Below are positions 26,743 through 36,488 of a stretch of 64,000 bases of DNA, piece by piece (position 1 is the first letter of the stretch; the number at the start of each line of letters is the position of its first letter). The position numbers were made by a program, and so were the translations under genes. Location of the stretch: the NCBI RefSeq assembly GCF_004364635.1, contig NZ_SOAX01000006.1, forward strand, positions 1-64,000. The letters are read 5' to 3'. This stretch comes from Halospina denitrificans. GTDB taxonomy: Bacteria > Pseudomonadota > Gammaproteobacteria > Pseudomonadales > Oleiphilaceae. The notes beneath the pieces were generated by a model. It was not told the origin of the DNA, ran no database searches, and worked only from the letters and a program-made list of their open reading frames with translations.

Positions 26743-27777
26743 ATGGAAAAACGGCAGCTGGGGAGAACCAATCTGGATGTCAGTCTGATCGGCCTCGGTA
26801 CCATGACCTGGGGGCAGCAGAACACCGAGCGTGATGCCTTCGAGCAGCTGGACTACGCGGTTGATCACGGCATCAACTTCATCGACGCGGCCGAGATGTA
26901 TCCGGTACCGCCGAAAGCTGAAACCCAGGGTCTGACGGAAACCTACCTGGGGAACTGGCTGAACGCCCGTGGGAATCGCGAAGACCTGGTGATTGCCACC
27001 AAGGTAACGGGCCGCAGTGATATGGACTATATGCGGGGTGGCCCGCGCCTGACTCGTGAGCAGATCCACCAGGCCGTGGACGACAGTCTTCGTCGTCTGC
27101 AGACGGATTACATCGACCTCTACCAGATCCATTGGCCGGAACGGAAGGCAAACTTCTTCGGCAAACTCGGTTATGAACCCAAGGACGACGGGGATGCGGT
27201 GCCCATCGAAGAGACCCTGGGCGCGCTCAACGAGTTGGTAGAGGCGGGCAAGGTGCGTCATGTTGGAATTTCCAACGAAACCCCCTGGGGCGCCATGGAG
27301 TACCTCCGGCAGGCGGAAAAGCACGGCTGGCCGCACATCCAGAGCATCCAGAACCCCTACAATCTGCTGAACCGCTCCTATGAAGCGGGGCTCGCCGAGA
27401 TCTCGATGCGGGAGGACTGTGGGTTGCTGGCCTATTCACCCCTGGCCTTTGGGGCTCTGACCGGCAAATACCTGGGCGGGCGTCATCCGGAGGGGGCCCG
27501 GCTCACTGAGTTTACGCGTTTCACCCGCTATACCTCCGAGCATGCGGTGGAGGCGACCGCGGCCTATGTGAACCTGGCCTGGGAACACGGCCTCTCGCCG
27601 GCACAGATGGCGCTGGCCTACGTGAACAGCCGCCCCTTCGTGACCAGTAACCTGATCGGGGCGACCACCCTCGATCAGCTTGGGGAAAATATTGAAAGCG
27701 CGAATATTACGCTTTCCGACGAGCTGCTGGGCCGCATCGAGAGCCTGCATCAGCGTTACACCTATCCGTGTCCGTGA
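26743..27777 (+). CDS. tas: NADP(H)-dependent aldo-keto reductase, Tas-like
   Basis: 344 residues from the ATG at 26743 (GGGAGG 8 bp upstream); a GTG at 26734 is possible. The family pattern is clear: FIDAAEMYPVPPKAETQGLTETYLG (catalytic Asp and Tyr), VIATKVTGRS (Lys), DLYQIHWPER (His). Length and the AEMYPVPP stretch match E. coli Tas (346 residues), a reductase of unclear physiological substrate. Divergent from the glycosyltransferase; the FKBP gene follows 61 bp after the stop. Confidence 0.88.
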   Translation: MEKRQLGRTNLDVSLIGLGTMTWGQQNTERDAFEQLDYAVDHGINFIDAAEMYPVPPKAETQGLTETYLGNWLNARGNREDLVIATKVTGRSDMDYMRGGPRLTREQIHQAVDDSLRRLQTDYIDLYQIHWPERKANFFGKLGYEPKDDGDAVPIEETLGALNELVEAGKVRHVGISNETPWGAMEYLRQAEKHGWPHIQSIQNPYNLLNRSYEAGLAEISMREDCGLLAYSPLAFGALTGKYLGGRHPEGARLTEFTRFTRYTSEHAVEATAAYVNLAWEHGLSPAQMALAYVNSRPFVTSNLIGATTLDQLGENIESANITLSDELLGRIESLHQRYTYPCP

Positions 27778-27838
27778 GCAGTGGCGCAGCCGTAACCTTG
27801 CGGATTCGGAATCAAAACAGCATTCAGGAAGGTTGATT

Positions 27839-28297
27839 GTGTCAGAACAGAGAGTCTATACCCTTGCCTATCAACTCAAGAACAAGGCTGGAGAGGTTGT
27901 CGACAATTCCGCCAATGGCGAACCGTTGCACTTTGTCAGCGGTGCGGGCCAGATGATCCAGGGGATTGAGAAGGCGGTTGAAGGCCGCGAGGCCGGCGAG
28001 TGTCTTGAGGTAACCATTCCCCCGGAAATGGCCTATGGAGAGCACCAGCAGGACCTGGTCCGGCGTATGCCGCGCAGTATGTTCCAGGGCACCGAGGAAC
28101 TGCACGAGGGCATGAAGTTCCAGACGAACTCGGGCGATAACGCGCAGATCGTTAAGATCATCGGGTTTGAGGACGACCAGGTTGTTATTGACGCGAACCA
28201 TCCGCTGGCCGGTTTCACCCTCTATTTTGACCTGGAAATCCTTGAAGCACGCGAGGCTACCGAGGAAGAGGTGGCCCAGGGTATGCCCATGACCTGA
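27839..28297 (+). CDS. FKBP-type peptidyl-prolyl isomerase, SlpA/SlyD type
   Basis: 152 residues from a GTG at 27839 with AGGAAGG upstream; the open frame extends into the previous gene but that part is not coding. The FKBP half (TLAYQLKNKAGEVVDNS, HFVSGAGQMIQGIEKAVEGREAGE, PPEMAYGEH) is interrupted by an IF chaperone insert (about 75-130), and the fold closes with DANHPLAGFTLYFDLEIL. The His-rich metal-binding tail of SlyD is absent, so SlpA-like (FkpB-like) or short SlyD is the better description. Cytoplasmic folding helper. Confidence 0.88.
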   Translation: MSEQRVYTLAYQLKNKAGEVVDNSANGEPLHFVSGAGQMIQGIEKAVEGREAGECLEVTIPPEMAYGEHQQDLVRRMPRSMFQGTEELHEGMKFQTNSGDNAQIVKIIGFEDDQVVIDANHPLAGFTLYFDLEILEAREATEEEVAQGMPMT

Positions 28298-28338
28298 GGG
28301 GGAAGGGGCAGTGACCATGCAAAGTCGCCATCAGTGTG

Positions 28339-28356
28339 TATACTTGTGTTACACAA
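28339..28356 (+). promoter_or_regulatory. Probable promoter -10 with overlapping palindromic operator for the two-component operon
   Basis: TATACT (28339-28344) is a good -10, and TTGTGTTACACAA (28344-28356), a 13-bp odd palindrome, overlaps its last base and extends over the likely start site. The -35 position (about 28316-28321, CATGCA) is weak, suggesting activator dependence. The site lies 52 bp upstream of the response-regulator start, fitting autoregulation. No regulator is assigned. Confidence 0.4.
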
Positions 28357-28407
28357 TGTTGAATATTCATCAGGTCGTTGCGCCTTAACCCCGCGACAGG
28401 ACAGACA

Positions 28408-29169
28408 ATGGAAACAACAAATAAAGAGACGGACGCCGTGGAACAGAGCAGTGAAGCCTCCCGGGTATTGATCGTTGAAGACGACGAACGCCTGGCGGAA
28501 CTGACCCGTGATTTTCTGGAGAAGAACGGGCTGGTGGTATCGCTGGAGACCAACGGCAGCCATGCCGTGGACCGTATCCGCAACGAACTGCCCGACCTTG
28601 TCGTTCTCGATCTAATGCTCCCCGGCGAGGATGGCCTTGCCATCTGCCGACGGGTGCGCCCGTACTACAACGGCCCCATCCTGATGCTGACGGCGCGTAC
28701 CGATGACCTGGATCAGGTTCTGGGGCTGGAGATGGGCGCGGATGATTACATGTCCAAGCCGGTCCGTCCCAGGGTGCTTCTGGCCCGCATTCGCGCACTG
28801 CTTCGCCGTATCAGTGAGACCTCAACGGAGCCGGCGGCGGCTGCGCAATCCAGCGAAGAGCCGGTTCGACTGGTATTCAACAACCTGGTGGTGGATCGCT
28901 CCATGCGTGAAGCCTGGCTGGACGACGACAGCATTGATCTGACCAGTGCTGAATTCGATCTGCTCTGGTTGCTGGCCAGCAATGCCGGGCGTGTGCTCAG
29001 CCGGGAAGAGATTTTTACGTCCCTGCGCGGTATTGAATACGACGGACAGGACCGATCCATTGATGTTCGGGTTTCGCGCATCCGGCCCAAGATCGGTGAC
29101 GATCCGGTTCACCCCAGGCGCATCAAGACGGTGCGGAGTAAGGGTTACCTGTTCGTGAAGGATGTTTAA
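28408..29169 (+). CDS. OmpR/RstA-type response regulator
   Basis: 253 residues from the ATG at 28408 with AGGACAGACA upstream. The receiver domain (about 20-135) has the acidic pair VEDDE, phospho-acceptor Asp in VVLDLMLPGEDG, Thr in LMLTART and Lys in YMSKPVRP. A linker of Ala/Glu/Ser leads to a winged-helix DNA-binding domain (about 160-253; LTSAEFDLLWLLASNAGRVLSREEIF, IDVRVSRIRPKIGDD, RSKGYLF). The linked kinase layout resembles RstAB. It overlaps the kinase gene by eight bases. Target genes unknown; glpK at the end of the same transcript is a candidate. Confidence 0.92.
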   Translation: METTNKETDAVEQSSEASRVLIVEDDERLAELTRDFLEKNGLVVSLETNGSHAVDRIRNELPDLVVLDLMLPGEDGLAICRRVRPYYNGPILMLTARTDDLDQVLGLEMGADDYMSKPVRPRVLLARIRALLRRISETSTEPAAAAQSSEEPVRLVFNNLVVDRSMREAWLDDDSIDLTSAEFDLLWLLASNAGRVLSREEIFTSLRGIEYDGQDRSIDVRVSRIRPKIGDDPVHPRRIKTVRSKGYLFVKDV

Positions 29170-30763
29170 CACCTTATCCCTGACGCCCTATTACCTGCGC
29201 GTCTACGCGTTCCTCGCCCTGGTGGCCCTGGGCGTGACGCTCTTCGGCGGCGCGTTGGTGCTGGGGCTCAATGCGGTGCGCCACCAGGCTTTTCTCGAGG
29301 ACACGCCCGAGCCACTGATGCGCTGGCTGGCCAATCATCCTGGCGCCGTCCGCGAGCTTGCGGCCAGTGATGCCGGGGCGCGGCTCCGGCTGCTGCCCAT
29401 GGATACCGTCTCGCTTAATGATGTCGCCGAAGAGCGCCTGGCCCATGGGCAGGTTCTGGCTCGCAACCGGGGTGACGGAATCTATCTTTACCGGTTGATG
29501 AATACGGAGAGTATTCTTGAGATCCGCGTGGAGAATTTCTACCGCCAGATTGCGGAACTGGCCACCCGGACATTGCGGTTGGCTGACCGCCACGGTCTCT
29601 CTGAAAGTGAGCCGGATGCCCTGACGGCATTTGGCGTCCGGCTTGGTGTTCTGGCACGTCCACTGGAGTCCACCGACGCTCTGCCGGGCGATAATGTCCT
29701 GCGTCAGGTTGTTGAGCAGGACCTGGCCTATTATCAGCCAGGCCGGCGGGCCGCGGCCCGCACCTTCGCCCGGATGACGGATGGCACCCTCATCGAGGTC
29801 CGGCATCCCGCGCCATTCCAGTTCTGGGCCTGGCCCATGATCCTGTTGGCTGGAATCCTGGTGGCGCTGACACTGGGCGTGGTCGTGTATTACCTCCTTG
29901 CCAGACTCCATGGCCGACTGCGCAGCATTGAAGGTGCGGTATCCCGGATTGCCCGGGGTGAGCTGGATGCCCGTGTTGGCAGTGGTGACCTGTCGATCGC
30001 GGGCCGTCTGGGCGATGCTTTCAACCGTATGGCGGATCATATACAACGTCTTGTTGGCGTGCAGCGGGAAATGATCCATGGGGTGTCCCATGAACTGCGT
30101 ACCCCCGTGGCCCGGATCCGTTTCGGGGTGCAGATGATCGAGGACTGCGATGATCCGGATATGCTCCGCTCCCAACTCTCGGCGATCGACAGTGACATCC
30201 AGGAGCTGGATGAGCTCATTGACGAGATCCTGACCTACGCGCGGCTGGAGCAGGGCGGACCCATTATGGCGGTGCAGCGCACGGATATCGTCGAAACCGT
30301 GGAGCAGGTGATTCGTGAGCAGCAAAGTACCCGCCCCGACCTGACCATCAACGCGACCATACCGGACGAAGCCCGTGAGAAGCCCTGGGCCGAGGCCGAA
30401 CCCCGCTACATTCATCGGGCCATACAGAACCTGGTGGGCAACGCCACCCGTTATGCGAACGCCAACGTCCTCGTGGAATGCCATTTTGACGACCAGACCA
30501 TGCGAATTGATGTGCAGGACGATGGTGCCGGTATTCCCGAAGAGGACTGGGATAAGGTATTCACCGCCTTTGCCCGGCTGGACGACAGCCGCACCCGTAA
30601 GTCCGGAGGCTATGGGCTCGGCCTGTCGATTGTTCGTCGGATACTGTACTGGCATGGCGGTCAGGCTTTCGTGGGGCGCAGTGAGAAACTCGGGGGTGCC
30701 TGCTTCACCCTGGTCTGGCCCCGTTATCAGGCAACGGACAATGCTGGAGAAGCGATTCAATGA
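29162..30763 (+). CDS. Sensor histidine kinase (RstB-like)
   Basis: 533 residues. Membrane helix 1 (about 13-38), a periplasmic domain of about 180 residues, helix 2 (about 222-245), a HAMP region ([27 protein letters not shown]), the phospho-acceptor H-box [19 protein letters not shown], and the ATPase domain with N box ([14 protein letters not shown]), DDGAGIP and [13 protein letters not shown]. Its stop overlaps the glpK start (ATGA at 30760-30763). The signal sensed is unknown. Confidence 0.92.
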   Translation: MFNTLSLTPYYLRVYAFLALVALGVTLFGGALVLGLNAVRHQAFLEDTPEPLMRWLANHPGAVRELAASDAGARLRLLPMDTVSLNDVAEERLAHGQVLARNRGDGIYLYRLMNTESILEIRVENFYRQIAELATRTLRLADRHGLSESEPDALTAFGVRLGVLARPLESTDALPGDNVLRQVVEQDLAYYQPGRRAAARTFARMTDGTLIEVRHPAPFQFWAWPMILLAGILVALTLGVVVYYLLARLHGRLRSIEGAVSRIARGELDARVGSGDLSIAGRLGDAFNRMADHIQRLVGVQREMIHGVSHELRTPVARIRFGVQMIEDCDDPDMLRSQLSAIDSDIQELDELIDEILTYARLEQGGPIMAVQRTDIVETVEQVIREQQSTRPDLTINATIPDEAREKPWAEAEPRYIHRAIQNLVGNATRYANANVLVECHFDDQTMRIDVQDDGAGIPEEDWDKVFTAFARLDDSRTRKSGGYGLGLSIVRRILYWHGGQAFVGRSEKLGGACFTLVWPRYQATDNAGEAIQ

Positions 30764-32241
30764 CCCGATTACTTGCGATTGACCAGGGCACCACCAGTTC
30801 CAGGGCCATTCTCTTTGACGGGGAAGGGCGCCTGCAGCGGGTGGCGCAACAGGAGTTCAGGCAGTTCTATCCCAGGGATGGCTGGGTTGAACATGACCCT
30901 GCCGAAATCTGGGAGTCAACCCGTCAGGTGTGCCTTGAGGTCCTGCATCAGGAGGGCCTTTCGGCACGGGAAGTGGCTGGTATCGGCATTACCAACCAGC
31001 GTGAAACCACCGTTATCTGGGACCGGGCCACGGGCGAGGCCGTCTACCCCGCCATTGTCTGGCAGGACCGGCGGACCACGCCCCTGTGCGAGAAGCTCCG
31101 GAATGATGGCCTGGAGCCCCGGGTTGTCGAGAAGACCGGCCTGATCATGGACCCCTATTTTTCCGCAACCAAGATCGCCTGGATACTGGAACATGTGGAC
31201 GGTGTGCGCGAGCGTGCTGAACGGGGCGAACTTGCGTTCGGGACCATTGACAGCTGGCTGCTGTGGAAGCTGACCAATGGGCGTGTCCATGCGACGGATG
31301 CCACCAATGCCTCGCGGACTGCGCTTTTCAACATCCATACCCAGCAGTGGGATGACGAGCTGCTCTCGATCTTCCGCGTTCCCGCCTCCCTGCTTCCCGA
31401 AGTACGTGACAGCGCCTCTGATTTTGGCCGTACCGAGGCGGATCTTTTTGGTGGCCCCATTAGTGTGGGGGGCATTGCCGGTGACCAACAGGCGGCGCTT
31501 TTCGGGCAGACCTGCTTCGAGAAAGGCATGGCCAAAAGCACCTACGGGACCGGCTGCTTTCTGATGCTGAATACCGGGGAGGAAGCCATACGCTCGGAGA
31601 ACCGGCTTCTGACAACGGTTGCCTATCGCCTGGGCGGGCGCACAACCTACGCCATGGAGGGCAGTATCTTTGTTGCGGGCGCGGCCGTCCAGTGGCTGCG
31701 GGATGGATTGGGCCTGATCAAGCATGCCGGGGAAACCGAGGCAATGGCCCACTCCGTTGGCGTTGATAACCCGGTCTATCTGGTGCCGGCCTTTACCGGG
31801 TTGGGAGCGCCCTACTGGGATCCCCACGCGCGTGGCGCCATACTCGGGCTGACCCGGGATACCGGGATTGCTGATATTGTGACGGCTGGTCTGCAGTCCG
31901 TGTGCTATCAGACCAAGGACCTGGTCCGGGCTATCCAGAATGACGGGGCACCGCTGAAGGAGCTCCGTGTGGACGGAGGCATGGTGGTCAACGATTGGCT
32001 GATGCAGTTTCTTGCGGACATCCTGAATGTGGCCGTGGACCGGCCCGCGATTACGGAAACCACCGCGCTCGGAGCGGCCTGTCTCGCAGGGCTCCAGACC
32101 GGGGTCTATGACAACCTGGATCAGATCCGCGAGCGCTGGCAGGTTGATCAGCGTTTTGAGCCGGAAATGGCCCCGGCAGTCCGTGAAAAGGCCTACCAGG
32201 GCTGGCTGGATGCCGTGGAGAAGGTGACCCGCTCCCGGTAG
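30760..32241 (+). CDS. glpK: Glycerol kinase
   Basis: 493 residues, standard for GlpK (about 500). It phosphorylates glycerol to sn-glycerol 3-phosphate in the cytoplasm. The FGGY motifs are clear: [16 protein letters not shown] at the N-terminus, [55 protein letters not shown] and the C-terminal [20 protein letters not shown] with [11 protein letters not shown]. The start codon overlaps the histidine-kinase stop; no glpF, glpD or glpR lies nearby, which is unusual. It converges on argF with 2 bp between the stops. Confidence 0.96.
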   Translation: MTRLLAIDQGTTSSRAILFDGEGRLQRVAQQEFRQFYPRDGWVEHDPAEIWESTRQVCLEVLHQEGLSAREVAGIGITNQRETTVIWDRATGEAVYPAIVWQDRRTTPLCEKLRNDGLEPRVVEKTGLIMDPYFSATKIAWILEHVDGVRERAERGELAFGTIDSWLLWKLTNGRVHATDATNASRTALFNIHTQQWDDELLSIFRVPASLLPEVRDSASDFGRTEADLFGGPISVGGIAGDQQAALFGQTCFEKGMAKSTYGTGCFLMLNTGEEAIRSENRLLTTVAYRLGGRTTYAMEGSIFVAGAAVQWLRDGLGLIKHAGETEAMAHSVGVDNPVYLVPAFTGLGAPYWDPHARGAILGLTRDTGIADIVTAGLQSVCYQTKDLVRAIQNDGAPLKELRVDGGMVVNDWLMQFLADILNVAVDRPAITETTALGAACLAGLQTGVYDNLDQIRERWQVDQRFEPEMAPAVREKAYQGWLDAVEKVTRSR

Positions 32242-32243
32242 GC

Positions 32244-33164
32244 TCAGTTAATGCGGTCAAGGCCCAGAATCAGGGCTTCCAGCAGTGCCTTCTGGGCATG
32301 CAGCCGGTTTTCGGCTTCATCCCAGACCACGGAGCTGCGGTGCTCGAGCATGTCTTTGGAGATTTCCTCGCCGCGGTGAGCGGGGAGGCAGTGCATGAAC
32401 AGGGCATCCCGGTGCGCTTTCTCCATCAGTGCCGGGCTCACCTGGTACTCCGTAAAGGCCCGCGTGCGCGCCTGTTGCTCTTCTTCCTGCCCCATGGAGG
32501 CCCACACATCGGTTACCACCAGGTTGGCGCCGGCGACGGCCTCGGCGGGATCCCGAACTACGGATACGCGATCACTGTTGGCCGCCATCAGGCCCTGGTT
32601 GGGCTCGTAGCCCTCGGGACAGGCGACAACCAGCTCAAAGTCGAACTGCAGCGCGGCGTTGATGTAGGAGTTGCACATGTTGTTGCCGTCGCCGACCCAG
32701 ACAACCTTGGCGCCCTGAATCGAGCCCCGGTGTTCGCGCCAGGTCTGCATGTCGGCCAGCAGCTGGCAGGGGTGGAAGTCATCCGTCAGCGCATTGATCA
32801 CGGGTGTTGCCGAGAAGGTGGCAAAGCGCTCCAGGGTTTCATGGCTGAAGGTCCGGATCATGACCGCGTCCACCATGCGTGATATTACCCGGGCGCTGTC
32901 CTCAACCGGCTCGCCACGCCCGAGCTGGGTATCGCGCGGGGAGAGGAAGATGGCGCCGCCGCCGAGCTGTGTCATGCCGGCTTCAAACGAAACCCGGGTT
33001 CGTGTCGATGACTTCTCGAAGATCATACCCAGGGAACGGTTGTGCAGGCTGTCCCGTGACAGACCATCGTTGCGGGCGCGGCGCAGTGCGCTCGCGTGGT
33101 CCAGTATCCGGATCAGTTCGTCCGGGCTGAAATCAAGCAGGGTCAGGAAGTGTCGGACATTCAT
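32244..33164 (-). CDS. argF: Ornithine carbamoyltransferase
   Basis: 306 residues from [16 protein letters not shown] at 33164; an ATG four codons upstream is the alternative. It joins carbamoyl phosphate and ornithine to citrulline in arginine synthesis. The carbamoyl-phosphate loop [24 protein letters not shown] and the ornithine-binding [12 protein letters not shown] are intact. It follows argD by 50 bp on the same strand, so the two arginine genes are likely one unit, preceded by a leader terminator at 34431-34459. Confidence 0.95.
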   Translation of the reverse strand: MNVRHFLTLLDFSPDELIRILDHASALRRARNDGLSRDSLHNRSLGMIFEKSSTRTRVSFEAGMTQLGGGAIFLSPRDTQLGRGEPVEDSARVISRMVDAVMIRTFSHETLERFATFSATPVINALTDDFHPCQLLADMQTWREHRGSIQGAKVVWVGDGNNMCNSYINAALQFDFELVVACPEGYEPNQGLMAANSDRVSVVRDPAEAVAGANLVVTDVWASMGQEEEQQARTRAFTEYQVSPALMEKAHRDALFMHCLPAHRGEEISKDMLEHRSSVVWDEAENRLHAQKALLEALILGLDRIN

Positions 33165-33214
33165 GCTGCGATCCATCTTTTACGGGTTGTCGATCAGTCC
33201 AGGGGTTGGCTGTA

Positions 33215-34414
33215 TCAGTTTCGGGGGCGGTCGCGGTCATCCGCGGCGTAGAGCTTGATGATGCGAATAACCTGATCCGCGAGATAGTCTGCTTCATCAT
33301 CCGTCATCGTCAGCGGCGGCAGCAACCGGATCACCCGCTCGCGCGTGATATTCAGGAGCAGGCCCTGGACCTTGGCCAGAAGGACGAGTTCGGAGCAGGG
33401 GTGAGTCAGCTCAATCGCCAGCATCAGGCCCTGGCCCCGGATGTCCTCGATATAGTCCGCCCCCATCAGGTGTTCCCGGAAGCGGTTCAGCATACGTTCG
33501 CCGAGAATGCGCGCCCGGTCCATCAGGGCATCCTGCTCGATCGCATCCAGAACGGCAATTGCCGCGGCACACCCCAGTGGATTCCCCCCAAAGGTGGAGC
33601 CATGGCTTCCCGGGCTGAATACCTTGGCCGCGGCGCCGCGGGCCAGGCAGGCCCCGATCGGATAGCCGTTGCCAAAGCCTTTCGCGACGGTGGCGACATC
33701 CGGTTGGACACCCTGCTGCTGACAGGCCAGGTAGGTGCCGGTACGACCGTTGCCGGTCTGAACTTCGTCAAGCATGAGAAGCCAGTCCTCGCGGTCACAG
33801 ATGCGGCGAAGCCCCGGAAGGTAATCATCGTCCGGAATATCCACGCCACCTTCGCCCTGAATCGGCTCTACCAGTACGGCCACGACGTTGCTGTTGGAAC
33901 GGGCAATCGCTTCCACGGCTTCAAGGTCATTGAAAGGCGCCCTTACAAACCCGCTGACCAGGGGCTCGAAACCGGCCTGGACACGGCGGTTGCCGGTGGC
34001 GGTGAGGGTGGCGAGGGTGCGCCCGTGAAAAGCGTTCTCCATGACAATGATGGCGGGGGAGGCAATGTTGCGTTGGTGCCCGTAGTGACGGGCCAGCTTG
34101 ATGGCGGCTTCATTGGCTTCCGCGCCGGAGTTGGCAAAGAAGACGCCATCCATGTCGGTCAGGTCGCAGACCCGCTGAGCCAGCTGTTGCTGGAGCTTGC
34201 AGTGGAACAGGTTGGAGCAGTGGGTCAGGCGTTCGGCCTGCTGGCTGATGGCATGTGCCACTCCGGGATGGCTGTGGCCGAGGCCGCAGACCGCGATGCC
34301 GGTGAAGGTATCAAGATAGCGCTGGCCTTCGGTATCGTAGAGCCACATGCCCCGGCCGTGTTCAAAAACAACCGGCAGACGACCGTAAGTGTTGAGCAAT
34401 GGCTGTTCGGCCAT
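33215..34414 (-). CDS. argD: Acetylornithine aminotransferase (class III PLP enzyme)
   Basis: 399 residues from the ATG at 34414. It converts N-acetylglutamate semialdehyde to N-acetylornithine and can also serve succinyl-DAP in lysine synthesis. Features are LDTFTGIAVCGLGHSHP, NSGAEANEAAIKLAR (PLP phosphate), LMLDEVQTGNGRTG (PLP ring aspartate), and the Schiff-base lysine in ATVAKGFGNGYPIGA. The neighbouring argF supports an arginine role over catabolic transaminases. Only 17 nt before its start lies the T tract of an intrinsic terminator, implying attenuation. Confidence 0.92.
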   Translation of the reverse strand: MAEQPLLNTYGRLPVVFEHGRGMWLYDTEGQRYLDTFTGIAVCGLGHSHPGVAHAISQQAERLTHCSNLFHCKLQQQLAQRVCDLTDMDGVFFANSGAEANEAAIKLARHYGHQRNIASPAIIVMENAFHGRTLATLTATGNRRVQAGFEPLVSGFVRAPFNDLEAVEAIARSNSNVVAVLVEPIQGEGGVDIPDDDYLPGLRRICDREDWLLMLDEVQTGNGRTGTYLACQQQGVQPDVATVAKGFGNGYPIGACLARGAAAKVFSPGSHGSTFGGNPLGCAAAIAVLDAIEQDALMDRARILGERMLNRFREHLMGADYIEDIRGQGLMLAIELTHPCSELVLLAKVQGLLLNITRERVIRLLPPLTMTDDEADYLADQVIRIIKLYAADDRDRPRN

Positions 34415-34430
34415 GGCAGGGCCTCGTCTC

Positions 34431-34459
34431 AAATAAAAAAGGCAGCTGTCATAGCTGCC
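34431..34459 (-). terminator. Intrinsic terminator in the argD leader (possible attenuator)
   Basis: On the minus strand GGCAGCT (34459-34453), a five-base loop and AGCTGCC (34447-34441) form a perfect 7-bp stem followed by TTTTTTATTT (34440-34431). It lies immediately upstream of argD (start 34414) and downstream of the divergent hydantoinase gene, so no upstream minus-strand gene needs terminating here. A transcript started between the two divergent genes must read through it to reach argD-argF. Confidence 0.75.
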
Positions 34460-34521
34460 TCTGTAAAAACGTAATACTAGCGTTAAACTGGCACTCTCGC
34501 AATGTCCCGGAGGTCGCCCCA

Positions 34522-36075
34522 GTGGATGCCATCGAGCTCAGTCTCTTCGTCAGTCGCCTGACCGCCATCTGCGATGATATGGGGGCGGTGCTGAGGCGTG
34601 CGTCGCTGTCGCCGAACATCAAGGATCGCATGGATTTCTCCTGCGCCATTTTTGATGCCCATGGGGAACTCTGTGCCCAGGCCGCCCATATCCCGGTCCA
34701 TCTGGGCAGCATGGCTTACGCCATGGCGGATATTGTCAGCCGTTTTGAGTGGGAGCCAGGCGATGTGGTGATCCTCAACGATCCTTTCCTGGGAGGCACT
34801 CATCTTCCCGATATCACACTGGTGGCGCCGGTATTCTCGGAGGGGGCCCTGTTGGGCTTCGCCGCCAACCGGGCCCACCATGCGAGCATAGGCGCCAGCG
34901 CCCCGGGGTCCATGCCGCTTTCAACCCGCCTTGAGGAGGAGGGCATCGTGATCGCCCCCGCACGCCTGGTTGCCGCCGGTGAGCGTGTGACAGCGATGGT
35001 GAACCGTCTTGGCGCCATCGAGCCGGGTGTGCCGGAGGGGACGCTACCCGGGGATTTTGAGGCCCAGCTCAGTGCTGTGACGCTGGGTGTTCAACGGCTT
35101 TCGGTCATGGTCGGACAGCAGGGCCGGGCGCCTTTCAGCGAGGGGCTGGGGGCGATGAACGATTACGCGGCCAGGCTCGCCGCCAAGGCTTTGGAAGGGT
35201 TCCCCGACGGGCAGTGGCATTTCACGGACAGCATGGACTCTGACGGGGCTGGCGCGACGGATATCGCCATCCAGGGCACACTCACGATCGACAGCGGACG
35301 CTGGCATCTGTCCTTTGACGGCACTTCGGAGCAGGTCGAGGGTAATATCAACTGCCCCCTGAGTGTGACAGCCGCCGCTGCCTACTACAGCTTACGCTGC
35401 CTGTTGCCGGCCCAGATTCCGGATTGTGCGGGTGCCTTTTCGGTGCTCAGCCTGTCGGCGCCGGAAGGCAGTCTTGTGAATGCGCGCGGGCCGGCGGCGG
35501 TCGCTGCCGGCAATGTGGAGACCAGCTCCCGCATCGTGGATGTGTGCCTGGGCATCCTTGCCCAGGTGATCCCGGAGCGGATTCCGGCGGCTTCCCAGGG
35601 CACCATGAATAACCTGGCCATCGGCAGCAGGGCGGCGGGTAACGAATGGCACTACTACGAGACCATTGGTGGCGGCGGAGGGGGACATGCTGCGGGCTCC
35701 GGGCTCAATGGCGTTCACACTCACATGACCAACACGCGTAATACCCCGATTGAGAGCCTGGAGTTGCACTATCCCATGCGCCTCTGGTCCTACCGGTTGC
35801 GTCGCGGTTCCGGAGGCCAGGGCCGGAACCGGGGTGGAGACGGGGTTGTGCGTGACTATGAGTTCCTGGCGCCCGCTGAAGTTACCCTTCTGACGGAGCG
35901 TCGCAGGCGCGGGCCCTGGGGGGTAGCGGGTGGGGAGGCCGGTGCTGCCGGAGAGAACCTCTTCAATGGCGAGCCGCTTACCGGGAAGGCGCGGTTACTG
36001 GTTGAGGCGGGGGACCGATTGTCCATCGCGTCCCCGGGAGGTGGTGGCTGGGGTCGGAAAGACCCAGTACAATAG
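34522..36075 (+). CDS. Hydantoinase B / oxoprolinase family protein (HyuB-like)
   Basis: 517 residues from a GTG at 34522 with CGGAGG upstream; earlier codons would run through the argD leader. The family supplies the B subunit of ATP-dependent N-methylhydantoinase, acetone carboxylase or 5-oxoprolinase. Conserved stretches are VLRRASLSPNIKDRMDFSCAIFD, AQAAHIPVHLGSM, GDVVILNDPFLGGTHLPDITLV, ANRAHHASIGA and the glycine-rich GGGGGGHAAGSGLNGVHTHMTNTRNTPIE. The partner HyuA (ATPase subunit) is not adjacent; only grxD follows. The reaction is therefore undetermined; 5-oxoproline or hydantoin cleavage is the family guess. Confidence 0.87.
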   Translation: MDAIELSLFVSRLTAICDDMGAVLRRASLSPNIKDRMDFSCAIFDAHGELCAQAAHIPVHLGSMAYAMADIVSRFEWEPGDVVILNDPFLGGTHLPDITLVAPVFSEGALLGFAANRAHHASIGASAPGSMPLSTRLEEEGIVIAPARLVAAGERVTAMVNRLGAIEPGVPEGTLPGDFEAQLSAVTLGVQRLSVMVGQQGRAPFSEGLGAMNDYAARLAAKALEGFPDGQWHFTDSMDSDGAGATDIAIQGTLTIDSGRWHLSFDGTSEQVEGNINCPLSVTAAAAYYSLRCLLPAQIPDCAGAFSVLSLSAPEGSLVNARGPAAVAAGNVETSSRIVDVCLGILAQVIPERIPAASQGTMNNLAIGSRAAGNEWHYYETIGGGGGGHAAGSGLNGVHTHMTNTRNTPIESLELHYPMRLWSYRLRRGSGGQGRNRGGDGVVRDYEFLAPAEVTLLTERRRRGPWGVAGGEAGAAGENLFNGEPLTGKARLLVEAGDRLSIASPGGGGWGRKDPVQ

Positions 36076-36145
36076 TCAAGTATGTTCTGGTGGTGTAAAA
36101 TTCTGCGCAACGCCTTACCAGCTACGCGCGACGACCGGAGGACTC

Positions 36146-36478
36146 ATGGATATCAATGACAACATCAAGCAACAGCTTCAGGACAACCCGATTCTTCTGT
36201 ACATGAAGGGTACGCCCCAGGCGCCCCAGTGCGGTTTCTCCGCCAAGACGGTGCAGGCGCTGATGGCGTGTGGTGAGCGCTTTGCGTATGTGAACATCCT
36301 GGAGAACGATGAGCTGCGTGAAGCACTGAAGACCTATTCCAACTGGCCTACCTACCCGCAACTTTATGTGAACGGCGAGCTTGTGGGGGGCTGTGACATC
36401 ATTCTCGAGATGTATGAAAGCGGCGAACTCGAGGAGGTGGTCAAGAACGCCGCCCCCCAGGAGAACAGCGAATCCTGA
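36146..36478 (+). CDS. grxD: Monothiol glutaredoxin, Grx4 type
   Basis: 110 residues from the ATG at 36146 with CGGAGGACTC upstream. The CGFS active site (PQCGFSAKTVQAL), the WPTYPQLYVNGELVGGCDI glutathione-binding stretch and the length identify a Grx4/Grx5-type protein that carries [2Fe-2S] clusters bridged by glutathione, often with BolA. It follows the HyuB-like gene by 70 bp and converges on the TonB-like gene. Promoter not evident. Confidence 0.95.
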   Translation: MDINDNIKQQLQDNPILLYMKGTPQAPQCGFSAKTVQALMACGERFAYVNILENDELREALKTYSNWPTYPQLYVNGELVGGCDIILEMYESGELEEVVKNAAPQENSES

Positions 36479-36488
36479 GCCTCCTGCT

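Noticed and set aside
29174-30760. 528-codon minus-strand open frame opposite the histidine kinase
   Set aside because: No domain is recognisable and it lies wholly inside a clear kinase gene.
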